The notes under the pieces: generated by a model | The model's database searches: none | What the model was told of the DNA's origin: nothing | The model's input: only the letters and a program-made list of their open reading frames with translations | Assembly: GCA_903929795.1 (NCBI GenBank) | Contig: CAIYWC010000011.1 | Coordinates: 1-64,000, forward strand | Direction: 5' to 3' | DNA from: an uncultured Myxococcales bacterium | Lineage (GTDB): Bacteria; Myxococcota_A; UBA9042 | DNA: 64,000 nucleotides | Shown here: positions 8,349 to 16,749 of the stretch, in pieces | How the letters are laid out: every line of letters starts with the position of its first letter | Numbering within the stretch: position 1 is the stretch's first letter | Translations under genes and position numbers: made by a program

Positions 8349-11300
8349 GTGCAGCCGGCGGTACACAAAACACCCAAGCCGCGGCGCGTGACGTGGCGGC
8401 GGGTGGTCGTCGGGCTGTTAGTGCTCCTGACGCTGCTGGCGGCGGGCCTCGCGCACACGGCGGCGCACCTTGAGGCGCCGTGGCTGCGGCAGCGTGTTCG
8501 CAGTGCGGTTCGCGATGCGTTGCATATCGATGTGGATTACCAGCGCGCGCGGCTGGGCTACAACGGCATCGAGCTGCGCGGCCTGTCGCTGGCGTCGCCG
8601 CCGCCGGATCGCGACCTCGCGCCGGAACTCCTGCACGTCGATCGGCTGACGCTGTGCTGGAACCTCGCAGATTTACTGCCTCATCGGCTGCGCCACGTCG
8701 AGATCGACATCGCGGGCGTGGCGCTGAACGTCGTGCTGGATCGCCAAGGCGTATCCTCACTGGAGCGGCTGCTGGCCGCGCTGCCGCCGACGCCGCAGAA
8801 GCCGCCGACGCCGTTGTCGCAGCTGTTTGGCGCGCTGCACACGGCGCCGCTGGTGCGGGTGGATGTGCTGCACATCGGCGGCGTGCGGGCGCGCGTGGCG
8901 CGGCGAGAGGCGCAAAGCGGCGTGCAGCACGTGTATCTGGGCGAGCTGACGCTGGACGGCGCCGGGCAAACGGGGCCAGACGCGGGCGTGACGCTGCGCT
9001 TGGCCGGCGCGCACCTGCAGCTGGAAACGACCGGACTGGCGCCCGACGCGGCGCTCGCGCCAGCGCTGGACCTGTTGCCGTGGCTGGCGCCGCTGCGGTC
9101 GGGCACCGGTGTGCTGCCGCTGACCTGGGTGGCGGACGTCCAGCTGGCCGCGGATCGCCTGACGCTGGCGACGCGGCTGGAGGCGGGCGCCCAGTCGCTG
9201 CTGCACCTGGAGCTGGCGGCCGAGCCCCGGCCGCAGACACGCGAGCTGTGGGTCAGTCTGACGCACCTCGACCTGCTGGACTGGCTCGCGCTGCAGGCCG
9301 AAGTGCGGGTGGACGATGCCCGGAGCCGCGCGGACGTGGACCTGACGTTGGCCGTGGACGTGCCGCCCGCGGCGCTGCCGGCGATTGACTTTCGCGGCGC
9401 CAAGCTGGCGCTGGCGGGCAGAGGCCTGCATTTGACCCGGGATCCGTCGGCGCTTGCGCTGGCGGGGCTGCGGCTGGAGCTGGATACGCCGGGCGCGACG
9501 CTGGCGCGCGCGCACGTGGGCGCGGTGCACCTGCTGGTGAACGCGTCGCTGGCGGGGGGCGCAGATCTGGCCGGCGATGCATCGCTGACGGTTGCGCGCG
9601 CGACGGCGCAGGAGGCCGCGGGCGACGTGACGGCGACGGACGCGGGTTTCACGGCTCAGTGGCGGGTCGCGCCGGGCGGTGTGACGCTGTCGGCCGAAGG
9701 CAAGCTTGATCTGCGCGCCCGGACGGCCGATGGCGAGGAAACGCTGCGGGCGACCGTGCGGACCCGGCTGGCGGCCGGTGCGGCGGATCTCGCGTCGCTG
9801 CTGCGCGAGCGTCTGGCCGCGCTGCGTTTTTTGTCGGCCGAAGTGGCCTTGCAGCGCGGTGCGCTGGTCGCGCACGGCGAACGGCTGGCGTGGGACGAAC
9901 TCGGCGTCGCCGTTGCCTTGCCGCCCCTGGCGCGCGAAACGCCGACGGTGTACCGGATGGCCGCCGCAGGCAGTGTTCAGGTGTCCGCCGCGCACGTGCT
10001 GGACAATGCGGGCGAGCCGCTGGTCGATTTGGCCAGCGCAACGGCGACGCTGACCGACGCGCGCATCGACTTGGAGACGCCGCTGCGGAGCACCGGCACC
10101 GTGCACCTTCAGCTGACCGGCTTGGCGGACGCGAGCGGCGAGATCGCCAAGCAGGTCGACGAGGTGAGTTGGAACCTTGTGTTCGAGTTGGGTTTTTCTT
10201 TGGTGGACCGCATCGCGCCGCTCGCTGCGCTGCGCACGCTGGTCGACTGGCGCATCCTGCACGTCACGGGCCACTCCAAGGGCCACGCGACCCAGCTGAG
10301 CGGGCTGCCGGTGGTGACACAGGATTCGGTTTTTTCCATGACAAATCTCAAGTTGCCGCGGCGCGCAGAGGTCCACCGTCTGGACGTGTCGCTCCGGAGC
10401 GAAGGCCAAGGACTGCGGCAAGTTGCTGATTTTGCGCTGAATGCCGACATCGCGCGGATCGGTCCGCTGCGGCCGGGCGGCAAGCTGACCGCGACGGGGC
10501 ACTTGGACCACAATCCGGCGACGCGTCGCGTTGCGATGAAGCTGGAGGCGAAAGGCCCGCGCGGGCTGGATGCGTTGCTGGACCTGCAGGGCCGCGCGGA
10601 GGGCGGGAATCTGGCGTACACCGTGCTGGCGACGGCGCGCAATGTCGCGGCGTTCCTGCGCGGGCTGTCGGCGGCGGATCGCGGCGCGCTGTGCCTGCTG
10701 GACCCGGATCTGGCGGCGAAGCTGGACGCCAAGGGCTCGCTGACGGGCGGCGCGCAGGTTTTTGACCAGAAGCGGCCCGCCGGCCTGGACGGGCACCACG
10801 CGGTGTCGCTGGCGGTGGCGTCGGTGGCGTGCAAGCGGCCGCAGGGGACGGTCAGCCTGACGGAGCTGGACCTGGCGCTCGACGCGACGCTGCACAAGGG
10901 CGCGGGACAGGCCGACGTGCGCATTTCGCTGCCGGACCTGGACGCCGCGGCGGGCAAGCACGCGCTGCAGCTGGAGGAGTTGGAGCAGCACGTGGCCGCG
11001 GAGCTGCGGATCGACGGCACGGTGCACCTCGCGGCGGACGGCAAGCTGGGCCGGCTGACCCAGGACGCGCTGCCGACGGTGCCGGTGCGCGACTTGACGT
11101 GGCTGGTGCGCGGCTGGTCCGGGCCGGAAGGGGCGCGGCTGGAGCGGTTTGAGCTGGTGAATCCGCCGACCGGGACGCGGCTGGAGCTGCACGGCGGCCT
11201 CGATCGCGCGGCGTTGCGGCCGCCGAAGGTGACGGACGCGGACGTAAACGGCCTGGTGCCCGCGACCCTGCCGACGACGGCAGCGACGGATACGACTGAG

Positions 11301-12230
11301 CCCGTGCCCGGCCGCCTCGGCCTGAACGTGATGGGCGCGCTGCGTCAGGATCTGGCCGCGCTGGCGCACGACAACGCGCAAGTGACGGCGCGCGGCGTGG
11401 TGACGGTGCCGATTCGCCTGGAGTCGGGCGATCTGGTGGTCTTTCACACGGAGGCGCGCGTGCACTTTGATCACGTGGACTTCGGCCTGCCCAAGGCCGG
11501 TTTGCTGATCCAGGATGTCCACGGCGACATGCCGATCGTCGAGACGTTTACGCTCGTGCCGCAGTTCCAGCTGCTGGGCGGCGGCGAGGACGACGCGTAC
11601 GCGCGCTGGCGGTTTTCCGAGCATCAGCCGTTCTTGCGGCGCAGCGATTTTCTGAGCATCGCGAAAATTCGCTATGCGGACACGGAGTTGGGGCCGATCG
11701 CCGGCAACGCGGGCATCGACCGCGACGTGTTTCGCATGGACCAGCTGGAGGCGACGCTGCTGCATGGCCAGGTCACGGGTCAATGCATGGTGCTGCTGAA
11801 CGGCGAGGACACGCACGTGCAACTCCGCGGCAACGCGACCGGGCTGCAGGTAGCCGGCAGCGATGAGCGGTTTGACGCCAACGCGGCGCTCGATTTTCTG
11901 CCGGCGCGTCGCGCGCTGGACGGGCGGGCCGAGATCCTCAATATCGGGCGCAAGCATTTGGAAGCACTGCTCAATCTCTGGGATCCGTACGGCGAGGACG
12001 CCCAGTCCAACAGGCTGCGAACGTTCCTGCGGCTTGGCCACCCGCAGCGGGTGCGGATGCGGTTCCAGCATGGCTTCATGGACGTCGGAGTTGAGCTGGG
12101 CGGGCTGAGCGGCGTGGTGCAAATCGATGAGCTGCGCGGCATTGCGCTCGGCCCGGTGTTCCAGCGCTGGCTGGACCCGCTGCTGGAGCCGCTGCGGGCG
12201 TTGCGGGTGCAGGAGGCGCCAAAGCCATGA
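8349..12230 (+). CDS. AsmA-like inter-membrane protein of the YdbH/TamB type
   Basis: 1293-aa protein with a basic N-terminus, one membrane helix (about residues 15-35), then a very long periplasmic region of short beta-strand-like repeats, as in AsmA/TamB/YdbH/YhdP proteins that form hydrophobic bridges for phospholipid movement between inner and outer membranes. E. coli YdbH is shorter (about 880 aa). The GTG at 8349 is chosen because GGAGG lies 8 nt upstream; an in-frame TTG 6 nt earlier is too close to that site. The next gene is a YdbL-like lipoprotein starting at an ATGA overlap, as in the E. coli ydbH-ynbE-ydbL set. Role in lipid transport is inferred from family and context. Confidence 0.75.
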   Translation: MQPAVHKTPKPRRVTWRRVVVGLLVLLTLLAAGLAHTAAHLEAPWLRQRVRSAVRDALHIDVDYQRARLGYNGIELRGLSLASPPPDRDLAPELLHVDRLTLCWNLADLLPHRLRHVEIDIAGVALNVVLDRQGVSSLERLLAALPPTPQKPPTPLSQLFGALHTAPLVRVDVLHIGGVRARVARREAQSGVQHVYLGELTLDGAGQTGPDAGVTLRLAGAHLQLETTGLAPDAALAPALDLLPWLAPLRSGTGVLPLTWVADVQLAADRLTLATRLEAGAQSLLHLELAAEPRPQTRELWVSLTHLDLLDWLALQAEVRVDDARSRADVDLTLAVDVPPAALPAIDFRGAKLALAGRGLHLTRDPSALALAGLRLELDTPGATLARAHVGAVHLLVNASLAGGADLAGDASLTVARATAQEAAGDVTATDAGFTAQWRVAPGGVTLSAEGKLDLRARTADGEETLRATVRTRLAAGAADLASLLRERLAALRFLSAEVALQRGALVAHGERLAWDELGVAVALPPLARETPTVYRMAAAGSVQVSAAHVLDNAGEPLVDLASATATLTDARIDLETPLRSTGTVHLQLTGLADASGEIAKQVDEVSWNLVFELGFSLVDRIAPLAALRTLVDWRILHVTGHSKGHATQLSGLPVVTQDSVFSMTNLKLPRRAEVHRLDVSLRSEGQGLRQVADFALNADIARIGPLRPGGKLTATGHLDHNPATRRVAMKLEAKGPRGLDALLDLQGRAEGGNLAYTVLATARNVAAFLRGLSAADRGALCLLDPDLAAKLDAKGSLTGGAQVFDQKRPAGLDGHHAVSLAVASVACKRPQGTVSLTELDLALDATLHKGAGQADVRISLPDLDAAAGKHALQLEELEQHVAAELRIDGTVHLAADGKLGRLTQDALPTVPVRDLTWLVRGWSGPEGARLERFELVNPPTGTRLELHGGLDRAALRPPKVTDADVNGLVPATLPTTAATDTTEPVPGRLGLNVMGALRQDLAALAHDNAQVTARGVVTVPIRLESGDLVVFHTEARVHFDHVDFGLPKAGLLIQDVHGDMPIVETFTLVPQFQLLGGGEDDAYARWRFSEHQPFLRRSDFLSIAKIRYADTELGPIAGNAGIDRDVFRMDQLEATLLHGQVTGQCMVLLNGEDTHVQLRGNATGLQVAGSDERFDANAALDFLPARRALDGRAEILNIGRKHLEALLNLWDPYGEDAQSNRLRTFLRLGHPQRVRMRFQHGFMDVGVELGGLSGVVQIDELRGIALGPVFQRWLDPLLEPLRALRVQEAPKP

Positions 12231-12781
12231 ATCGTTTGCTATTTTTCGCGCTGCTGGCGCTTGCGGGCTGTATCAAGGCGCCGGATGTCGTGATTGTCGA
12301 CCGGCATTCCCTGCTGGAAGAGCAGGCCGCCGCGCGGATGCCGCAGGCGCAGTCGGAGGTCGCGCAGGCGGGGCTGGCGGCAGGTCCGGCACCGCTGACG
12401 CCCGGTCAGCTGGCGCGCAGCGGGTGGCAGCCTGATGCGGCGCACGATGCGATTGCGGCGCTGTACAGCGGTTGGGCGGATGAGACGCAGATGCTCGACC
12501 AGCTGCTGCTGCGGCATTGCATCGGCGAAGCCAAGGACGCGTCGCTGATCTCGACGCTGGATGCCTGTTCGGGCGCGATCGACCTGGCCGACGTAGGGCG
12601 GCGCCTGGAGAAGGCCAACCGCAGCCGACGGCAGATTTGGCTCTACCTCCAGCAGCAGCGGCAGCGCACGAGCGACGCGGAGGCGCGCGCGGTGTGGCGG
12701 CAGGAGCGGCAAAAAGCGCTGGTCTGCGGTGGCTGGTGGCAGAAAGACGACCGCACTTGGGAGGCCAAGCCATGTCCGTGA
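12227..12781 (+). CDS. YdbL-like (DUF1318) lipoprotein
   Basis: 184-aa lipoprotein (lipobox A-L-A-G-C, Cys15) beginning I-K-A-P-D-V-V-I-V-D-R after the Cys. The C-terminal 90 residues resemble DUF1318/YdbL: an I-G-E-A start, an N-R-S-R-R-Q-I-W-L-Y helix, and an ending with W-W-Q-K-D-D-R-T-W. In E. coli, YdbL works with YdbH and the small outer-membrane lipoprotein YnbE; here the YdbL-like part is itself lipidated, possibly combining both jobs (inference). Its ATG overlaps the stop of the YdbH-like gene, and it overlaps the next gene by 10 nt, so all are coupled. Confidence 0.7.
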   Translation: MNRLLFFALLALAGCIKAPDVVIVDRHSLLEEQAAARMPQAQSEVAQAGLAAGPAPLTPGQLARSGWQPDAAHDAIAALYSGWADETQMLDQLLLRHCIGEAKDASLISTLDACSGAIDLADVGRRLEKANRSRRQIWLYLQQQRQRTSDAEARAVWRQERQKALVCGGWWQKDDRTWEAKPCP

Positions 12782-15700
12782 CGCGCGTTGCCGCGCTTGG
12801 CTATGCGGCAGCGGCCCTGTGGGCAGCTCCGGCCGCCGCGGCGGACCCGGTTGCCGGCCTGCGGACGCCTGCGCGCCTGACGGCGGGTTCATCGGACGAA
12901 TTCCTCGGCTCAGCGAGCCCGGACGTCGCGACGCTGTATTTCGTCAGCAACCGCAACGCGACCGCCCAGGTCTTCGCCCAGCCCGCAGGCGGCACGCCCG
13001 CGCTGCTCTTTGACGAAGGCGCGGACACGTCTTTCCCGCGGGTCAGTCCCGATGGCCGGACGCTGGCGTACCTGTCGACGCGCACGGATGCCAACGGCGA
13101 CGTGTGCCTGCGGACCTTGCCCGACGGCGATCGCCGCTGCTTGACCGGGCCGCAAACAGCGGAAACGACGGCATTTTGGTTCCCGGATGGCCGGAGCCTC
13201 GGCGTGGTCGCGCGCGCGGGCATGCACGCGGACCTGGAGCTGCACCGCATCGACCTGCAGGGCCGCGACCAGGGGCGCGTGATCGCGGAGACCGGCGTGC
13301 TCAGCCCGGCGCTGCATCCCGAAGGCCAGTGGTTAGTCTGGGTGCCGGTTGAGCGCGCGTCGCAGGAGGTCGGCATCGCGTTTGCCATGCGCCCGGCGCA
13401 GCACCTGCGGCTGGCGCGCCTGGGCCAGGGCGGTCACACGGACGTCGGGTTCGCGCTGCCGGGCGTCACAGGCTTTCCAGCTTTTGGCGCAGATGGCCGT
13501 TTCCTGTATTTTTCCCAGAACTTGAGCGACACCAATCAGGACGGTCGCATCGACGGTCACGACCACAGCGTGTTGTTTCGCGTGCGGTTTGACGCCGCTG
13601 CTGCCGATCCGCTGGCGGGCGCCGCGCCTGAGCAACTGACGAGCGCGCACTGGAATTGCCAATACCCGGCGCCGAGCCGCGACGCGCTGCTGATGACGTG
13701 CGAGGTCGAAGGCTCACTGGACATTTACCGGCTGCCGCTGGATGGAGCGCTGAGCGCAGGCTGGACCGAGACGAAGCTGCATGAGGTGCTCGATGTAACC
13801 CGTAATCCATGGGAACAATTGATGGTTTTGAGCCATCTGCTGACGCACGCGGCGGCGCTCCCGGACCAGCTGCGCGTGATTCGGACAATGGTGCGCGTGC
13901 AGCTGCAGCTGGGCGAGCTGGCGTCCGCCGATTTCTACGCCCGGCGTGCGGCGCAGCTGGCGCCTGGCGACGCGGCGATCGCGGGCTGGTCGGCGGTGGT
14001 GCTGGAGCTGGTGGAACACCGGACCGAAGAGCGCGCGCTGGCCGGCGGTACGCTGGACGACCGGTTTCTGGCGGCACAGCGCGACCGGATCCGCCGGCTG
14101 GGGCAGTGGGCCAAGAAGGTCGCCGCCGTGCGCGATCTGGCCAAGCTGGCGCAAGTGGAAGTGCTGGACGTCATGGGCGAGGAGGAGCGCGCGGCGGTGC
14201 TGCTCGCGACGGTGCCGCTGACCCAAGTGACGGATGATTTTACGCTTTTCGCCTACGCGGACAAGGGCTTGTACCTGCTGCGGGCGCTGGGTCGCACCGA
14301 CGAGCTGCTCGCGGGGCTGGCGCAGCTGGCCGAGCACCCGGTGCTCGAAGGCGGCGAGCGGCTGGATTTTGCGGAACGGTTTGTGGCCGAGTTGGGCGCG
14401 GGCGTTGGCCTACAGGAGCTGCAGCGGCGCGTGGCGGCGTGGCTGCCCAAAGCGCAGCGGGAAGGCGAGCTTGAGTTCCGGCTGACGTTGGAATCGCTGC
14501 TGGTGACGCTGGAAAAGGCCAACCAGGAGACGGTGCGGGCGGCGCTTTTTGCGCTGTACAAACACCACGATCAGCCGGAGCGGCGCCGGGCGCTGGTGGC
14601 TGCGACTTCCCGGCGCGCGGCGCAGACGGACTGCGCGGATTTGCTCTACCAGTTCGCGAACACGTGGGTCAGCCAGGTGCCGCCGACCCATGCGGAGCGC
14701 GACGCCGCCGTGGCGCTCTACCGGCAAGTGGCGCTGGAAAAGGCGTGGATTCACCGCGCGGACCAGCAGATCGGCGATGCGCGCGGGACATTTTGGGGCC
14801 TGACGCTGCAGACGGATGACCTGGAGGCACACGCGGGCTTCATCGAGGCGCGACTGGCGGAGGGCAAGACGGACGTGCTGGAGCTGTACACCAAGCGATT
14901 CCCTGCCGATCATCCGGTGTTGCACTTCGCCCAGGCCTGGCTGCTGGCGCGCGACGTGCCGCGGCTGGCGGACGCCTCGGAGCGGACCAAGGCGCTGGAT
15001 GGCGCCGAAGTACACGCGCGACTGGCGGCGCAAACGGTGACGCAGAGCCCGGGGCTATCCCAACTGCGCGGCTACCTGCGGCACCAGCAGTTCCTGTTGC
15101 ACGGTGATCGCCAGGCCGGGATCGAGGCTGTGGAGCACGACCAGATGGCGCTGGATCTCGCCAATGGTCGGCCGCGCTACCAGGCGGCGGTGTTGAGCAA
15201 TCTTGTGCTGTTGCAGGCGGAGCTGGGGAACTACGCGCTGGCCGGCGGCCTGCTGGACCAGCGGCAACTCTTGCCGACCCGCGACGACGGAGAAGCGCTG
15301 ACGCTGCTGCTGACGCGGGCGCGCGGACGGCTGCACATGAACGACCCGCAAGCGGCGAGCGATGCGGCCGAGGCGGCGCTGGCGCTGACCGTGGCGAAGC
15401 CGGGGCTGGCGGATCGGCACTGGCTCGCGGTGGACCAGGCGGCGCTGATGGCGTATGCGGCGGGCAAGCCGTCGCGGGCGCGCGCGCTGTACGGCGAGCT
15501 GTTGGCGCACGCGCCCAAGGAGCCCGACGCACGGCTGGATGCGGCGAACCGGATGCGCTGGACCCTGATGGCGGCGGCCGCGACGGCGCAGGACGGCGAC
15601 CACCGGCAGGCGTTGACGCTGCTGACCGAGGTGCAATGGCAGCTGGGCGCGCTGCGGTCGGGCGACCTGGCGCTTGGTACGGGCGCGACGGCGCGGACGC

Positions 15701-16227
15701 CTGCGCTGACGGGCGAGGATTACGCGCTTCTGGCCGCCGGTTTGCGGGCGGAGAGCGCGCGTGCGGCGAACCAGTCGGAAGTGGCGCTGACGGCGCTGGC
15801 GGTGCGGCGTGACGGGTTGCAAAAGGCGTGGGCGGACAGTGGGGACGAGGATCTGTTGCTGGACCTGGCGGGCACCGAGCTGCGGATGGCCGCCGAGGAG
15901 CGCGATGCGGCTCACGGCGCGGCGGCGCGGACGCACCTGGAGCTCGGCCTGGAGCACACGGCGGCGTACCAAAAGGCCAACGGCTCGGTGGCGCCCGACA
16001 TCCGGATCGCGCTGCTGCGGGCCTACGCCGAGGGGCTCTCGGCCGGCAAGCTCGGCGCCGGTCAGCCGTCGCCAGCTTTTGTGGCCGCGCTGCGCGACGT
16101 GTATGCCTTCTTGTGCAGTCGGGCGAATCCGGCCCGCGAGAGCGAACGGTTTGTCCTCGGCCTATACTTGGTGTTGTTGGAACTGGACGGGAGGCTGCCG
16201 GCGATGCCGGCGGGAGGTGCTCAATGA
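12772..16227 (+). CDS. Secreted beta-propeller/TPR protein
   Basis: 1151-aa exported protein. A Sec signal peptide (about residues 1-23, ending A-A-A-A-D) precedes PD40/TolB-like propeller repeats, recognisable by S-P-D-G-R-T-L-A-Y, F-P-D-G-R-S-L and G-A-D-G-R-F-L-Y-F (residues ~30-330). A short acidic D-x-N-x-D-G motif could bind calcium. The remaining ~800 residues are Ala/Leu-rich helical repeats of TPR type. Such proteins are usually scaffolds for envelope complexes. The ATG at 12772 is chosen for the signal peptide and GGAG upstream; it overlaps the preceding stop by 10 nt. Its place between YdbL-like and heme lipoproteins suggests a shared envelope function. Confidence 0.7.
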   Translation: MSVTRVAALGYAAAALWAAPAAAADPVAGLRTPARLTAGSSDEFLGSASPDVATLYFVSNRNATAQVFAQPAGGTPALLFDEGADTSFPRVSPDGRTLAYLSTRTDANGDVCLRTLPDGDRRCLTGPQTAETTAFWFPDGRSLGVVARAGMHADLELHRIDLQGRDQGRVIAETGVLSPALHPEGQWLVWVPVERASQEVGIAFAMRPAQHLRLARLGQGGHTDVGFALPGVTGFPAFGADGRFLYFSQNLSDTNQDGRIDGHDHSVLFRVRFDAAAADPLAGAAPEQLTSAHWNCQYPAPSRDALLMTCEVEGSLDIYRLPLDGALSAGWTETKLHEVLDVTRNPWEQLMVLSHLLTHAAALPDQLRVIRTMVRVQLQLGELASADFYARRAAQLAPGDAAIAGWSAVVLELVEHRTEERALAGGTLDDRFLAAQRDRIRRLGQWAKKVAAVRDLAKLAQVEVLDVMGEEERAAVLLATVPLTQVTDDFTLFAYADKGLYLLRALGRTDELLAGLAQLAEHPVLEGGERLDFAERFVAELGAGVGLQELQRRVAAWLPKAQREGELEFRLTLESLLVTLEKANQETVRAALFALYKHHDQPERRRALVAATSRRAAQTDCADLLYQFANTWVSQVPPTHAERDAAVALYRQVALEKAWIHRADQQIGDARGTFWGLTLQTDDLEAHAGFIEARLAEGKTDVLELYTKRFPADHPVLHFAQAWLLARDVPRLADASERTKALDGAEVHARLAAQTVTQSPGLSQLRGYLRHQQFLLHGDRQAGIEAVEHDQMALDLANGRPRYQAAVLSNLVLLQAELGNYALAGGLLDQRQLLPTRDDGEALTLLLTRARGRLHMNDPQAASDAAEAALALTVAKPGLADRHWLAVDQAALMAYAAGKPSRARALYGELLAHAPKEPDARLDAANRMRWTLMAAAATAQDGDHRQALTLLTEVQWQLGALRSGDLALGTGATARTPALTGEDYALLAAGLRAESARAANQSEVALTALAVRRDGLQKAWADSGDEDLLLDLAGTELRMAAEERDAAHGAAARTHLELGLEHTAAYQKANGSVAPDIRIALLRAYAEGLSAGKLGAGQPSPAFVAALRDVYAFLCSRANPARESERFVLGLYLVLLELDGRLPAMPAGGAQ

Positions 16228-16709
16228 ATCGATCGAATCTCAACTATTTGGCGCTCGGCGCCGTGGCCATGCTCGCTGGCTGCACCACGACGGCGGCCAG
16301 CAGTGGCGACCCGCAGCCGCATTTTTCCAGTCTGTACAGCACGTACTTGGCCAACTGCGCGCAATGCCACGCGCCCGGCGCTGTCGGCGCGACCAGCACC
16401 ACGGAAAAGAGCCTGGATTTCGCCACGCAGGCCGCCGCCTACACGTCGCTCTCCGGCACCGCGACCGGTCTCACGGGCAACCAGCAGGCGTGCAACGGCG
16501 TGGCGTTCGTCGTCAAGGATAAGCCGGCGAGCAGCTTGCTTTTGGCCGTCCTCGACTCCGCCACGCGGACGGCGATCGACTTGACCGCGACGCCGAACTG
16601 CGATCACAACGCGATCAGCGACATGGCGCTGAAGATGGGCACGCCGCCCAGCGCGGCATTCTTGACGGCGCTGAACACGTGGATTGCCAACGGCGCGCCA
16701 AACGACTGA
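16224..16709 (+). CDS. Single-heme c-type cytochrome-like lipoprotein
   Basis: 161-aa lipoprotein (lipobox M-L-A-G-C) with one covalent-heme motif CAQCH soon after the signal, in a context (F-S-S-L-Y-S-T-Y-L-A-N-C-A-Q-C-H-A-P-G) common in cytochrome-like outer-membrane lipoproteins of Deltaproteobacteria. A second Cys pair (N-Q-Q-A-C and T-P-N-C) may form a disulfide. The C-terminal W-I-A-N-G-A-P helix is typical of these domains. A GGGAGG lies before the ATG, which overlaps the upstream stop (ATGA). It ends the operon that begins at 8349; electron partner unknown. Confidence 0.75.
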   Translation: MNRSNLNYLALGAVAMLAGCTTTAASSGDPQPHFSSLYSTYLANCAQCHAPGAVGATSTTEKSLDFATQAAAYTSLSGTATGLTGNQQACNGVAFVVKDKPASSLLLAVLDSATRTAIDLTATPNCDHNAISDMALKMGTPPSAAFLTALNTWIANGAPND

Positions 16710-16749
16710 CGGCAAGCGAGCGTTGGGAGTTTCACGCACCACGCGAATT

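Noticed and set aside
8757-12122. 1121-codon minus-strand frame opposite the YdbH-like gene
   Set aside because: Antisense shadow: Gln/Arg/His-rich composition, no domain, and no ribosome site; the plus-strand gene has a clear start, membrane helix and operon structure.
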